A stretch of 64,000 nucleotides of DNA from a bacterium (GCA_030427205.1 JAUHXC010000009.1:124001-188000); one strand, 5' to 3'. Shown: positions 34,333 to 44,999, counted from the first letter of the stretch. Program-made: numbers and translations. The notes: generated by a model from the sequence alone, not told the origin.

Positions 34333-37300
34333 GTGACACGACGTGCACGTGTATCGTTGGTCTGTGCGCTCAGCGCGCTGATCTTCGTGGGCTGTTACGA
34401 GGACAACGAGATCGAGCCGGTGGTCGACGCCACGGTGCCCGAGTGCTCGGGCGACGAGACGGCCGAGTGTGTCGTCGAAGGCGGCTGTCTCGGCACACAG
34501 ACCTGTATGGACGGCGCATTTGGTCCGTGCGTGGCGCCCGACGAGGTCTGCGACGGCGTCGACAACAACTGCGACGGCACGATCGACGAGGGCTTCGACG
34601 GCCTCGGCGACCCGTGTACCGCGGGTGAGGGCGCCTGCACCGACAAGGGTGTGCTCGCCTGCAACGCCGACGGCACCGAAGTCGAGTGCAACGCGACCCC
34701 GGGCGACGGCACCGACGAGGTCTGCGACGGGGTCGACAACGACTGCGACGGCACGGTCGACAACGACGTGCCCGCCGATATGGAGTGCGACACCGGCCGC
34801 GCCGGCGCCTGCGCGGTGGGCGCGACGGTCTGCACCGACGGCGACACCGTCTGCGTGCCGATCGCCGAGCCCTCCGACGAGGTCTGCGACGGCATCGACA
34901 ACGACTGTGACGGCCGCACCGACGAAGGGGAGAACGGCGGCGCGCTGGCTCAGGAGTGCTACGACGGGCCCGAGGGCACCGCGGGCACCGGCGCCTGCGC
35001 CGCCGGGGTTCAGGTCTGCACCGACGGGGCCTTCGGGGCCTGCGCCGAGCAGGTCGTGCCCGGCGACGAGATCTGCGACGGCGTCGACAACGACTGCAAC
35101 GGAGAGGTCGACGACGCCGAGGGCGTCGAGTGCGTCTGCGTGCCCGGCACCATGCAGCCGTGCTACGGCGGCGCCGAAGGCACCGAGGGCGTCGGCACCT
35201 GCCGCGGCGGCATGCAGACCTGCAACGAAGACGGCACCGGCTACGGCGAGTGCGAGGGCCAGGTGGTCCCCGGCGTCGAGCTGTGCGACGCGCTGGACAA
35301 CGACTGCGACGGCGAGATCGACAACGCGATCGGCGTCGGCGAGGACTGCACCGTCGGCCAGGGCTTCTGCGCCGGCAACGGCACGCGGGTCTGCGACCTG
35401 GAGATCGGCCAGGTGGTCTGCGACGCCGAAGAGGGGCTGCCCGAAGACGAGGTCTGCGACGGGGTCGACAACGACTGCGACGGCATGGTCGACGATGTGC
35501 CCGGCGTCGGTGAGCCCTGCGCCATCGGCCAGGGCGCTTGCTTCTCCCGCGGCGTGCGGGTCTGCGGCAAGGGCGACAACGGCGGCCTGGTGTGCAACGC
35601 CGAGGTCATCGACCCGGTCGACGAGGTCTGCGACGGGGTCGACAACGACTGCAACGGCGTGGTCGACGACGCGCCGGGGGTCGGCGAAGCGTGCGGCGTC
35701 GGCGTCGGCGCCTGCCGCTCGACGGCCGTCACCGTGTGTGATCCGGCCGCGGGCGAGGTGACCTGCCCCGCCACCGAGCAGGATCCCGGCGTCGAGCTGT
35801 GCGCCAACCGCCGCGACGACGACTGCGACGGCGAGACCGACGAAGAAGAGTGCCTCGTGCCCTGCCTCGAGGACGTCGAGTGCGGCCCCGGCGGCATCTG
35901 CGAAGACAACGGCTGCGTACCCGGCTGCCGCGACGACGACGGCTGCGGCTTCCAGGAGCTCTGCGAAGAGGGCCAGTGCGTGCCCGGCGACTGCCGCGAC
36001 GACGTCGACTGCGGCGACGGCGAGCTGTGCATCGACAGCTTCTGCACCCCCGGCGAATGCCGCGGCGACGACGAGTGCGGCCCGGGTGAGGTGTGCAGCG
36101 CCAACAACTGCATCCTCTTCCCCGTCGAGTGCGTCGACGCGCCGACCATCGGCTTCGGCGTGACGGTGGGCAGCAACGTGGGGGCCGGCGACGACTTCCA
36201 GGCCAGCTGCAACGCCAGCTCGGACGACGTGGTGTTCCAGCTCGACGCGGGCGACTATGTCGGCCCGGTCTGCGCGACCACCGACGGCTCGGACTACGAC
36301 ACCAAGCTCTTCGCGCGCGGCGACTGCGCCCGCGAGGACACCGAGCTCGGCTGTGACGACGACGGCGGCGTCGGCCTCGACTCCGAGATTCAGTTCGACA
36401 TCGCCGCAGACGGCGACGCGTTCATCTTTGTCGACGGCTTCTCGACGAACAGCGGCAACTTCGTGCTGACGGTCACCCAGGGCCCTTGCGCCTGCCGCAC
36501 CGACGGCGACTGCGCCGAGGGCGAGGCCTGCCGCATCGGCGTCTGCACCGCGACCGCTTGCGGCGACGGCATCGTCGAAGGCGAAGAGCAGTGCGACGAC
36601 GGCGACACCGAAGCCGGCGACGGCTGCTCCGACATCTGCGAGGTCGAAGAGGGCTGGACCTGCGACGAGGCCACCGGCCGCTGCGCCGAGGTCGAGGGCC
36701 TGTTCGACGGCGTCGAGCGCACCCCCGGCGAGCTGCTGCCCGAGAACGGCATCGCCCCCGGCGGTGAAGCGTTCGTCAACGAGTGCGGCGAGGGCCAGGT
36801 CATCATCGGCGCCGAAGCGGCCATCGGCGGCGGCATCGATCGCATGCGCGCCCTGTGCGCCGACTTCGAGATCGGCGGCGACCGTCTGGTGCTCGACCCG
36901 GGCGGCGCGACCGCCTCGGTCGGCAACGGCGACGTCGACTTCGCCAACCGCATCGTCTGCCCGCCCAACCACGCGGTCTCGGGCTATGTGGCCCTCGCGC
37001 CCGCGGGCATCGCCCTGTTGTGCACCCCGGTCACCCTCGAAGATGGCCGCCCGGCCTTCGGTGATCCGGTGCAGTCCGAAGTGCTCGGCGCCGGCGCGCT
37101 CGAGATCGCCCGCGAGAGCTGCCCCGAGGGCACCGCCGCGGGGGCTCACGCCGGTCGGGCCGACGACGAGGCGGTCTACGCCTTCTCGCTGCGCTGCGAC
37201 AGCTTCGACGACCTCTGCCGTGGCGCGAGCGGCTGCGAACCCATCGGCGACTGCTTCGGCGACGCCGACTGCGACGAGGGCGAGACCTGCGTCGACTTCT

Positions 37301-40300
37301 TCTGCACCGCCGGCGAGATCTGCGACGACGGCGTCGGCAACAACGGCAACGACCTGACCGACTGCAACGACGACGCCTTCTGCGGTGAGCACCCGGCCTG
37401 CGTCGCCGGGGCCTGCGAGACCGACGAAGACTGCGGCGGCAACCCGTGCGTCGACGGCGTCTGCGGCCTCAACCTGCCCGGCATCCCGCTGGCCATCGCC
37501 GTGCCCGGGCACCACACCGCCACGTTCGGCGAGCTGGACGAGATGGACCCGACCTGGGAGCGGCCGAACAGCGGCTGCCAGGGCGGCGGGCCGGACGGCG
37601 CGAAGTTCTACGAGACGCGCACGATCGTCAACGCGACCGGCGCGCAGCAGCAGCTGACCATCCAGACCGCCGACCCGAACTTCGACGGCTACCTGCACGT
37701 CTTCGCCGATCCGTTCGACCCGGCGCTGGTGCCCGAGGGCTGCATCGACGGCAACGACGACTTCTTCCCCGGCAGCCGGGTGACCGACGTCGAGATCGCG
37801 CCGGGCGAGCGGCTGGTGCTCGTCGTGTCGACCTTCGCTGATGGCGCCACGGGCGCCTACACCATCGACATCCGCACCCAGCAGCCGCGGGAAGAGTGCA
37901 GCGACGGCTTCGACAACGACGACGACGGCCTCTTCGACTGCGACGACCCCGACTGCGGTCAGGACATCGCCTGCGCCGAGCCCGAGGTCTGCGACGACGG
38001 CATCGACAACGACCTCGACGGCGACGTCGACTGCGACGACGGCGACTGCTTCGGCGACGACGCCTGCCTCTTCGTCTGCGAGCCTGACGAGTTCGAGGGC
38101 AGCGACGACCCGTTCCAGCCCGAGGCGCTGCTCGAGGACGGCGTCTACACGGACCTCACCGTCTGCGAGGCCGACGAGCCGCACCCCGAGTTCGGGCCGT
38201 CGGATGTCTTCTTCGTGCCGGTCTGCCCCGGCGGCACCGTGCGGGCCACGGTCACCCACAACTCGGGCAACGTCTCGGGCCTGGTCATGGGCTTCCTCGA
38301 TGACGAGGAGCCGCGGGTCGCCACCGAGAGCGTCGAGGGTGAAGCCAGCGGCGAGGTGACCAACGACGTCGAAGCCGAGGCGGCGGTGGTGGTCGTGCAG
38401 GCCACGGAGGCCGAGCTGCTCTACGACTTGGACATCGAGGTCATCGACTGCGAGCCGCAGCCCGAGGTCTGCGACGACGGGTTCGACAACGACTTCGACG
38501 GCGACACCGACTGCGACGACCTGGAAGACTGCGCGCTCGACGCGGCCTGCATCGCCCCCGAGATCTGCGACGACTTCTTCGGCAACAACGGCAACAGCGC
38601 CACCGACTGCCTGGACGAAGGCTGCGTCGACCACCCGAGCTGCCAGTACGAGCCGGTGCCCGAGGGCGTCGAGCCGGCCCCGATCGCGGCGCCGGGTCAC
38701 TTCACTGGCTTCACCGGCGCGCTGGAGGACGGCGGTGAGCAGTGGGGTCGACCGGACCAGGACTGCAACCCGACCGACCCGGCGGATCATTACTTCCAGC
38801 CGTTCCCGGTGGTCAACGAGACCGGCGCGCCGCAGCAGCTGCGCATCACCGGCAGCTGGCCGGCCGACGGCTACGTGCACGTCTACGCCGATCCCTTCGA
38901 CCCGGCGGTCTTCGACAACTGCATCGCCGGTGACGACGACTTCAACGGCACGGCCCAGAGCCAGTTGGAGAACATCGACATCGCCGACGGCGAAGTGCTG
39001 TGGATCGTGGCGTCGACCTTCGGCGCCAATGTGACCATGGACGACTTCTCCATCGAGGTGCTGACCGAGCCCGACGAGGTCTGCGACGACGGCCTGGACA
39101 ACGACGACGATACGCTGACCGACTGCCTCGACCCGGACTGCGCTGGCGAAGAGGTCTGCCTCGAGCCGCAGGTCGAGATCTGCGATGACGGCATCGACAA
39201 CGATCTGGACGGCTGGACCGACTGCCTGGACGCCGATTGTCTCGGCAATCCGGTCTGCGGCCCGCTGGGCATCTGCCCCATCGACGACGCCTTCGAGGAT
39301 GAGTCCGACCGGGTGCCGGAGGGTGGCCCCGACGGCGGCAGCGACGCCATCCTGCCGGAGGGCTTCAGCGCCGGCCTCGCCTACTGCGATCCGGACGGCT
39401 ACAGCTTCGACCTGTGCGACGGTGGGACGGCCACCGTGACCGTCGTGTTCGACCACGAAGCCGGCGACATCAACGGGTTCCTGGGCAATACCGACGACAT
39501 CGTCGCGCAGGCTGACTCGGCCGATGACAACGAACAGATGGTCTACACCAACGACACCGGCGTCGATCGACGGATGGATGTCGTCTTCAGTGTCGAGCCG
39601 ACCAATCAGGCCTACGCCATCGATGTACAGATCGAAGGCTGCGACCCGCCGCCGGAGATCTGCGACAACGGCGAGGACGACGACGGTGATGGCGATGTCG
39701 ACTGCGACGACGCCGACTGCGCCGTCGATCCGGCCTGCGCGCCGATGATCGCCGCCTGCATGATGCCCACCCTCATCGACGACTACGGCACCTTCGAGGG
39801 CTCGACCGCCGGTGGCAGCAACGACGTGCCCTCGGCCTCGTGCCAGGACAACGTCGCGGGCAACGAGGCGGTCTTCACCTTCAACATCCCCGACGTGCCG
39901 ACGACGATCTGCTTCCAGGCCACCGGCTTCGACACGGTGCTCTACGCCCGCGCCGATGACTGCGCGGTCGGTGAAGAGGCGGGCTGCAACGACGACGGCG
40001 GCGGTCTCCCCGGCTTCGGCTCGCAGCTCGAGCTGACCACGATGCCCGGCGTCGACTACTTCCTCTTCGTCGACGGCTTCAACGGCGCGGGCGGGGAGTT
40101 CACCCTCGAGGCCATCGCCGGCACCTGCGCCGCGCCGGGCGTCGAGCTCTGCGACAACGGCGCCGACGACGACGGCGACGGCGACGTGGACTGTGATGAC
40201 GCGGACTGCGCGATCAATCCGGCGTGCATCGAGCCGGAGGCCGAAGTCTGTGACGATGGCATCGACAACGACCTGGATGGGCAGCTCGACTGCGCGCTCA

Positions 40301-43300
40301 ATGACTGTGCGGACGACCCGATCTGCGCCGACCATGACCTGTGTGTGATCGATGGCCCGCTGGCCGGCCCGCTCGGCTCCCGCGGGGATGCCTTCTGGAT
40401 GGCCGAGCCGCTCGCTGACCCAGGCACGTACACCAGCGGCGCCATCGGCAACAACCAGGCGTCGGTCCTGCGGCTGCAGAAGACCCTGCCCACCGGCGGG
40501 CGCATCGAGTTCGAGTACCGCGTCAGCTCGGAGAACAACTTCGACTGGCTCGAGTTCTACATCGACGGCGGTCAGGTCGACCGCTGGTCGGGTGACTCGG
40601 GTTGGGTGGCGGTCGGCTTCGACCTCGAACCCGGCGCCCACGACTTCGAGTGGCAGTACATCAAGGACGGCTCGAGCATCGGCGGTGAAGACCGTGGCCT
40701 CGTCCGCGGGATCACGTTCATCGCCGGCGACGTCTGCCCGGGCCCGGAGATCTGCGACAACGGCGCCGACGAAGACGGCGACCTCGCCGTCGACTGCGAC
40801 GACGAAGACTGCGCGGAAGATCCCTTCTGCGCGCCGCTGCAGACCGAGGTCGTGCTCGAGCGCACGCAGGCGGTCAAGAACACCCGCGAGGCCAACCTCG
40901 GCAACCTCATCGCCGACTCGATGCGCTGGCAGGCGATGATGTTCGCCAACATGAACGGCGCGCCGGTGCCCGACATCGCCCTGACCAACGTCGGCGGCAT
41001 CCGCGGCGACGACGACATCCCGGTGGGCGAGGTCGGCGACGACGTGCTCGCCGAGACGCTGCCCTTCAACAACACCGTCGTCATCGTCGACGCGGTCTCG
41101 TACGCCGAGCTGCTCGCGATGCTCGAGAACGCCGTCTCGCAGGTCGCCGCCGAGGCCGGGCGCTTCGCTCAGGTCAGCGGGTTCTCGTTCTCGTGGAACA
41201 TGGCCGCCGTGCCGGGCGCGCGCATCACCGAGGTCACCCTCGACGACGGCACCATCATCGTCGACGGCGGCGAGGTGGTCGGCGACGGCGCCCTGGTCAT
41301 CGCGACGAACAGCTTCATCGCGGCGGACAATGACGGCTACGTCTTCCCCGACGGGCAGACCGACACCGCCATCGACCAGATCGACGCCCTGCGCAACTTC
41401 GTCGTCGCCAACTTCGACGGCGTGATCACCGCCGACGCCTACCCGGTCGGCGGCGAGGGGCGGATCACCGCGCTGGTGGCCGAAGAGCCGGGGGTGAACT
41501 GCGACGACGGCGTCGACAACGACGCCAACGGCGCCACCGACTGCAACGATCCGGCCTGCGTCGAGGATCCCGCCTGCGCTCAGCCGCTGGTCTGCTTCGG
41601 CGACGACGACTGCGTCGGCAACGCGGTCTGCCGCGGCGGCATCCCGCCGCTCGTGCCCGGCGAGTGCATCCCGACCGGGGCCTGCGTCGCCGGCGGCGAC
41701 GCCTACGAGGAGAACGACACCGTCGAGACCGCGTTCGCGGTGCCCGGCGCCGGTCGCTACACGCCCGCCGCGATCTGCGGCAACGAGAGCGACTTCTTCA
41801 CCACCGGCCTGTGCCCCGGCGGCACCATCACCGTCGACGTCTACTTCACCCACGCCGACGGCGACATCGAGCTGCAGATCGTCGGTGGCCCGTCGAGCAC
41901 GAGCAGCGATGACGACGAGGCGGTGGAGTTCACCAACGACGGCCCCGATCCGGTGGATGTCGTGTGGCGGGTGTACGAGTTCGGCGACCCGACCAACGGC
42001 TACGCGATGGACGTCACCATCGACGGCTGCGGCGTCGAGGACGTCTGCGACGACGGCGAAGACAACGACGCCGACGGCGCCACCGACTGCGAAGACGCCG
42101 ACTGCGCCGACGACGCCGCCTGCCAGGTCGCGCCGGGCGGTGGCATCATCATCACCGAGTTCATGCAGAACCCGGACGCCGCCAATGACTCCAACGGCGA
42201 GTGGTTCGAGCTGTACAACGCGGGTGACGAAGACGTCGACCTCGGCGGCTGGACGGTGCGCGACGATGGCAACGACGCCTTCGTCATCCAGGGCCCGCTG
42301 GTCATCCCGGCCGGCGGCTATCTGGTGTTCACCGAGGAGGGCGATCCCGCCGCCAACGGGGGCATCGACTCGGATTACGACTACGCCGGCATGAACCTGG
42401 GCAATACCGACGACGAGATCGTGCTGGTCAACCTGGCCGGTGACGAGGTCGCGGCGGTGCGCTACGACAACGGCGATACCTTCCCCGACGGCAACGGCGC
42501 CTCGGCGCAGTTCGACGCCAACGTCGAGCCCACGGCGGCCAACGCCGCCGACGGCGCCAACTGGTGCGAGGCCGTCACGCCCTATGGCGACGGTGACCTG
42601 GGCACGCCCGGCGCGCCCAATGACCCGTGTGGCCCGGTCATCGAGCCGCCGGTGCCCATCGCCGACCTGAGCCAGTCGATCGTCCTCGACGGCAGCATCG
42701 AAGAGGGCGACGGCCTCTGGGAGCTGCCCAACGAGGACTGCTCGCCCCGCGGCAACGGTCGGGCCTATCCCTACGACAGCTACCGCGTGGTCAATCAGAC
42801 CGGCGCCGACCAGATCCTCGAGCTGCTCGCGCTGCTGCCCGACGACGGCACCGGCGACGGCATGATCCATGTCTTCGACGGCGACTTCGATCCGGCGGTG
42901 CTCGACAACTGCGTGGCCGGCGCCGACAACGGCGACCGCGGGACCTACCTCGAGGTCTACATGGGCGGCTTGCCCATCGCCGCGGGCCAGGTCCTGACCA
43001 TCGTGCTGTCGAGCGAGCTGGCCGATCCGGACGGTCAGCTGCAGCCCATCGGCGGGGCGTCGGTGCCCTACTTCGGCGACTACCTGCTCGAGGTGCTCAC
43101 CGCGGAGCCCAACCCGGTCGACTTCTGCCGGCTTCAGTTCCCCGAGGAGATCGACGGGACCGAGGGCGACGTGGTGACGGTCTTTGGCCGGCTCTACGAG
43201 CAGAACTTCACCGATCGCACCACCCGCACCGACGAGTACAGCCGTATTCGGGGCCAGGTGGGCTACATCGCCGACGGCGACGATCCGATGGAGATGGCCA

Positions 43301-43752
43301 ACTGGACCTGGACCGACGCCGAGCCCAACCGACAGTACGACGGGCAAGCTGCTGGTGAGCCCAATAACGACGAATATCAGGCGGCGTTGACCCTGCCGGC
43401 CGAGGGTCTCTACAGCTACGCCTACCGCTTCACGGTCGACAGCGGCGCCTCGTGGCAGATGTGCGACGTCAACGGGAGCGGCGGCAAGGCCGGCGCTTTC
43501 GAGTTCGACCAGGCGGGGGTGATGATCACCGGGCCGGCGATCACCCCGGCCTGCCAGCAGGCTTGTGACGATGCGCAGGAGTGTGGGCTCTTCGCGCTCG
43601 CGCCCATCGACCCCAACCTGCCGCAGAACTACGAGGAGTGCCTGCAGGCCTGTGAGGACGGTGAGATCACCGACGAGCAGGCGATGTGTGCCTCCGAGCA
43701 GCTCAACCCGCCGGCTTGCAACATCTTCGCCGCCGGCCCCTGCTTCCAGTAG
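34333..43752 (+). CDS. Giant modular MopE-type lipoprotein with 5'-nucleotidase C-terminal and lamin-tail domains
   Basis: The 3139-residue lipoprotein starts at the GTG at 34333 (GGGGGGAG upstream); signal peptide with lipobox IFVGC. Residues 70-516 hold eight MopE-type motifs (CDGVDNDCDGxVD). Residues 509-596 are EB/Dickkopf-like Cys repeats. A DUF4215-like unit is at 738-786 (CGDGIVEGEEQCDDGD). Residues about 996-2600 hold thirteen motifs of a second class (CDDGxDNDxDGxxDCxDxDCxxxxxC) separating PPC-like beta domains. A 5'-nucleotidase C-terminal domain (about 2172-2386: NLIADSMRW, ALTNVGGIRGD, TLPFNNTVVIVD) lacks its metallophosphatase partner. A lamin-tail domain is at 2603-2763. It probably binds many metal ions at the cell surface; true function unknown. 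Confidence 0.9.
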   Translation: MTRRARVSLVCALSALIFVGCYEDNEIEPVVDATVPECSGDETAECVVEGGCLGTQTCMDGAFGPCVAPDEVCDGVDNNCDGTIDEGFDGLGDPCTAGEGACTDKGVLACNADGTEVECNATPGDGTDEVCDGVDNDCDGTVDNDVPADMECDTGRAGACAVGATVCTDGDTVCVPIAEPSDEVCDGIDNDCDGRTDEGENGGALAQECYDGPEGTAGTGACAAGVQVCTDGAFGACAEQVVPGDEICDGVDNDCNGEVDDAEGVECVCVPGTMQPCYGGAEGTEGVGTCRGGMQTCNEDGTGYGECEGQVVPGVELCDALDNDCDGEIDNAIGVGEDCTVGQGFCAGNGTRVCDLEIGQVVCDAEEGLPEDEVCDGVDNDCDGMVDDVPGVGEPCAIGQGACFSRGVRVCGKGDNGGLVCNAEVIDPVDEVCDGVDNDCNGVVDDAPGVGEACGVGVGACRSTAVTVCDPAAGEVTCPATEQDPGVELCANRRDDDCDGETDEEECLVPCLEDVECGPGGICEDNGCVPGCRDDDGCGFQELCEEGQCVPGDCRDDVDCGDGELCIDSFCTPGECRGDDECGPGEVCSANNCILFPVECVDAPTIGFGVTVGSNVGAGDDFQASCNASSDDVVFQLDAGDYVGPVCATTDGSDYDTKLFARGDCAREDTELGCDDDGGVGLDSEIQFDIAADGDAFIFVDGFSTNSGNFVLTVTQGPCACRTDGDCAEGEACRIGVCTATACGDGIVEGEEQCDDGDTEAGDGCSDICEVEEGWTCDEATGRCAEVEGLFDGVERTPGELLPENGIAPGGEAFVNECGEGQVIIGAEAAIGGGIDRMRALCADFEIGGDRLVLDPGGATASVGNGDVDFANRIVCPPNHAVSGYVALAPAGIALLCTPVTLEDGRPAFGDPVQSEVLGAGALEIARESCPEGTAAGAHAGRADDEAVYAFSLRCDSFDDLCRGASGCEPIGDCFGDADCDEGETCVDFFCTAGEICDDGVGNNGNDLTDCNDDAFCGEHPACVAGACETDEDCGGNPCVDGVCGLNLPGIPLAIAVPGHHTATFGELDEMDPTWERPNSGCQGGGPDGAKFYETRTIVNATGAQQQLTIQTADPNFDGYLHVFADPFDPALVPEGCIDGNDDFFPGSRVTDVEIAPGERLVLVVSTFADGATGAYTIDIRTQQPREECSDGFDNDDDGLFDCDDPDCGQDIACAEPEVCDDGIDNDLDGDVDCDDGDCFGDDACLFVCEPDEFEGSDDPFQPEALLEDGVYTDLTVCEADEPHPEFGPSDVFFVPVCPGGTVRATVTHNSGNVSGLVMGFLDDEEPRVATESVEGEASGEVTNDVEAEAAVVVVQATEAELLYDLDIEVIDCEPQPEVCDDGFDNDFDGDTDCDDLEDCALDAACIAPEICDDFFGNNGNSATDCLDEGCVDHPSCQYEPVPEGVEPAPIAAPGHFTGFTGALEDGGEQWGRPDQDCNPTDPADHYFQPFPVVNETGAPQQLRITGSWPADGYVHVYADPFDPAVFDNCIAGDDDFNGTAQSQLENIDIADGEVLWIVASTFGANVTMDDFSIEVLTEPDEVCDDGLDNDDDTLTDCLDPDCAGEEVCLEPQVEICDDGIDNDLDGWTDCLDADCLGNPVCGPLGICPIDDAFEDESDRVPEGGPDGGSDAILPEGFSAGLAYCDPDGYSFDLCDGGTATVTVVFDHEAGDINGFLGNTDDIVAQADSADDNEQMVYTNDTGVDRRMDVVFSVEPTNQAYAIDVQIEGCDPPPEICDNGEDDDGDGDVDCDDADCAVDPACAPMIAACMMPTLIDDYGTFEGSTAGGSNDVPSASCQDNVAGNEAVFTFNIPDVPTTICFQATGFDTVLYARADDCAVGEEAGCNDDGGGLPGFGSQLELTTMPGVDYFLFVDGFNGAGGEFTLEAIAGTCAAPGVELCDNGADDDGDGDVDCDDADCAINPACIEPEAEVCDDGIDNDLDGQLDCALNDCADDPICADHDLCVIDGPLAGPLGSRGDAFWMAEPLADPGTYTSGAIGNNQASVLRLQKTLPTGGRIEFEYRVSSENNFDWLEFYIDGGQVDRWSGDSGWVAVGFDLEPGAHDFEWQYIKDGSSIGGEDRGLVRGITFIAGDVCPGPEICDNGADEDGDLAVDCDDEDCAEDPFCAPLQTEVVLERTQAVKNTREANLGNLIADSMRWQAMMFANMNGAPVPDIALTNVGGIRGDDDIPVGEVGDDVLAETLPFNNTVVIVDAVSYAELLAMLENAVSQVAAEAGRFAQVSGFSFSWNMAAVPGARITEVTLDDGTIIVDGGEVVGDGALVIATNSFIAADNDGYVFPDGQTDTAIDQIDALRNFVVANFDGVITADAYPVGGEGRITALVAEEPGVNCDDGVDNDANGATDCNDPACVEDPACAQPLVCFGDDDCVGNAVCRGGIPPLVPGECIPTGACVAGGDAYEENDTVETAFAVPGAGRYTPAAICGNESDFFTTGLCPGGTITVDVYFTHADGDIELQIVGGPSSTSSDDDEAVEFTNDGPDPVDVVWRVYEFGDPTNGYAMDVTIDGCGVEDVCDDGEDNDADGATDCEDADCADDAACQVAPGGGIIITEFMQNPDAANDSNGEWFELYNAGDEDVDLGGWTVRDDGNDAFVIQGPLVIPAGGYLVFTEEGDPAANGGIDSDYDYAGMNLGNTDDEIVLVNLAGDEVAAVRYDNGDTFPDGNGASAQFDANVEPTAANAADGANWCEAVTPYGDGDLGTPGAPNDPCGPVIEPPVPIADLSQSIVLDGSIEEGDGLWELPNEDCSPRGNGRAYPYDSYRVVNQTGADQILELLALLPDDGTGDGMIHVFDGDFDPAVLDNCVAGADNGDRGTYLEVYMGGLPIAAGQVLTIVLSSELADPDGQLQPIGGASVPYFGDYLLEVLTAEPNPVDFCRLQFPEEIDGTEGDVVTVFGRLYEQNFTDRTTRTDEYSRIRGQVGYIADGDDPMEMANWTWTDAEPNRQYDGQAAGEPNNDEYQAALTLPAEGLYSYAYRFTVDSGASWQMCDVNGSGGKAGAFEFDQAGVMITGPAITPACQQACDDAQECGLFALAPIDPNLPQNYEECLQACEDGEITDEQAMCASEQLNPPACNIFAAGPCFQ

Positions 43753-43754
43753 CG

Positions 43755-44999
43755 GTGCCCGACCGCCGGCCGCGCGCCGGCTGGGGCGCTGACCCCGCCC
43801 TGCGGCTCTACGGCGCCGCGCTCGCCCTGGTTCAGGGCGTCGTGGCGCTCTGGTGGAGCGGCGGCCGCGCCGCCCACCACCTCTCCCCCGAGACCGACCC
43901 CATCTGCTGGCCGCTGTGGCAGGACTGCCTCGGCTGGCGTGCGCTCATGGCGCAGCAGCTCGACTGGCTCCTGCCGGCGCTGCTCGTCGGCAGCGGGCTC
44001 GTCGCGCTGCTCTTCGCCTCCCGCCGGACGGCGCCGCTCGGTTGCATCGGGCTGGTCGCCCTGAAGCTGGTCGAGTTGGCGGTGCTCTTCGGCGACTTCC
44101 GCCTGCGCGGCAACCAGCACTACATGGCGCTGCTCGCGCTGCTCGTCTTCCTGCTCGCCGGGCGCTGGCGGCGCGACGCGCTGAGGGTGCTGCTGGTCTC
44201 GATCTATGTCGCCGCGGGCCTGCTCAAGCTCGACCCGGAGTGGATCTCGGGCGCGGGCCTGTACCGGCCGCTGTGGTTCTTCGATACGCCGGCGCTGATC
44301 ACCGCGGCGTGCGTCTACGTCATCGTGCTCGAGCTCGGCGTCGTCTGGGGCCTGCTCGCCCGCCGCCGCTGGATCTTCTGGGGCGCCTTCGGGCAGTTCG
44401 TCGTCTTCCACATCTTCTCGTGGCCCGTCGTCGACTTCTTCTATCCGATGGTCATGTTCGGGCTGTTGGCGATCTTCCCCGCGGCCCGCGCTTTCGAACC
44501 GCCCGAAGGCCGCGCCGAGCGATCGCTGCTCGTCCGGCTCTTCACCGGCCGGGCCGGGGCGCCGGTCTACCTGACCGTGGTCACCTTCGCCGCCCTGCAG
44601 CTGCCGCCGGTGCTCATCCCGGGGGACGAGGCGGTGACCGGCGAGGGGCGCATCACCGCGCTGCACATGTTCGACGCCCGGGTGGGCTGTCGCTCGTATC
44701 TGCGGCTGCACGATGGCCGGCGAGCGCCGCGGACGGTCAGCCTCAACGGCCGGCTCAACGAGCGGATCGGCTGTGATCCGTGGGTGATCCTCGCCCGGGC
44801 CCGGTTCGTCTGCAGCCAGCCGGGTATGGCCGATCTGCCGCAGGTCGATCTGCGGCACTTCGCCGGGCGGCGCACCGCGCCGCTGCGAGAGGTCGTGCGC
44901 GTCGATGACATCTGTCGGCAGCCGCTCGAGTATCGCTGGCTGGGCCGCAACGACTGGATTCAGCTCGACGGCGCGCCCTTTCCGCCCGCGACGCCCTGA
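43755..44999 (+). CDS. Polytopic membrane protein, HTTM-like
   Basis: The 414-residue protein starts at a GTG two bases after the giant lipoprotein stop, so it is in the same operon. About seven or eight membrane segments fill residues 15-290. Segments such as RLRGNQHYMALLALLVFLL, VSIYVAAGLLKLDPEWISG and VFHIFSWPVVDFFYPMVMF resemble the HTTM domain (the membrane half of vitamin K-dependent carboxylase-like proteins), which is often encoded near lipoproteins and secreted Cys-rich proteins. A soluble tail of about 120 residues has five cysteines. Its last 40 bp overlap the convergent next gene. Confidence 0.8.
   Translation: MPDRRPRAGWGADPALRLYGAALALVQGVVALWWSGGRAAHHLSPETDPICWPLWQDCLGWRALMAQQLDWLLPALLVGSGLVALLFASRRTAPLGCIGLVALKLVELAVLFGDFRLRGNQHYMALLALLVFLLAGRWRRDALRVLLVSIYVAAGLLKLDPEWISGAGLYRPLWFFDTPALITAACVYVIVLELGVVWGLLARRRWIFWGAFGQFVVFHIFSWPVVDFFYPMVMFGLLAIFPAARAFEPPEGRAERSLLVRLFTGRAGAPVYLTVVTFAALQLPPVLIPGDEAVTGEGRITALHMFDARVGCRSYLRLHDGRRAPRTVSLNGRLNERIGCDPWVILARARFVCSQPGMADLPQVDLRHFAGRRTAPLREVVRVDDICRQPLEYRWLGRNDWIQLDGAPFPPATP

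Noticed and set aside
34540..35850. Regularly spaced near-repeats that could suggest a CRISPR array
   Set aside because: They are in-frame codons for CDGVDNDCDG motifs, vary at third positions, and have no constant-length spacers.
34261..43347. A 3028-codon open frame on the minus strand opposite the giant lipoprotein
   Set aside because: It is the antisense of repetitive GAC/GTC-rich coding sequence, which rarely yields stops. The plus frame has the signal peptide, ribosome site and conserved motifs.
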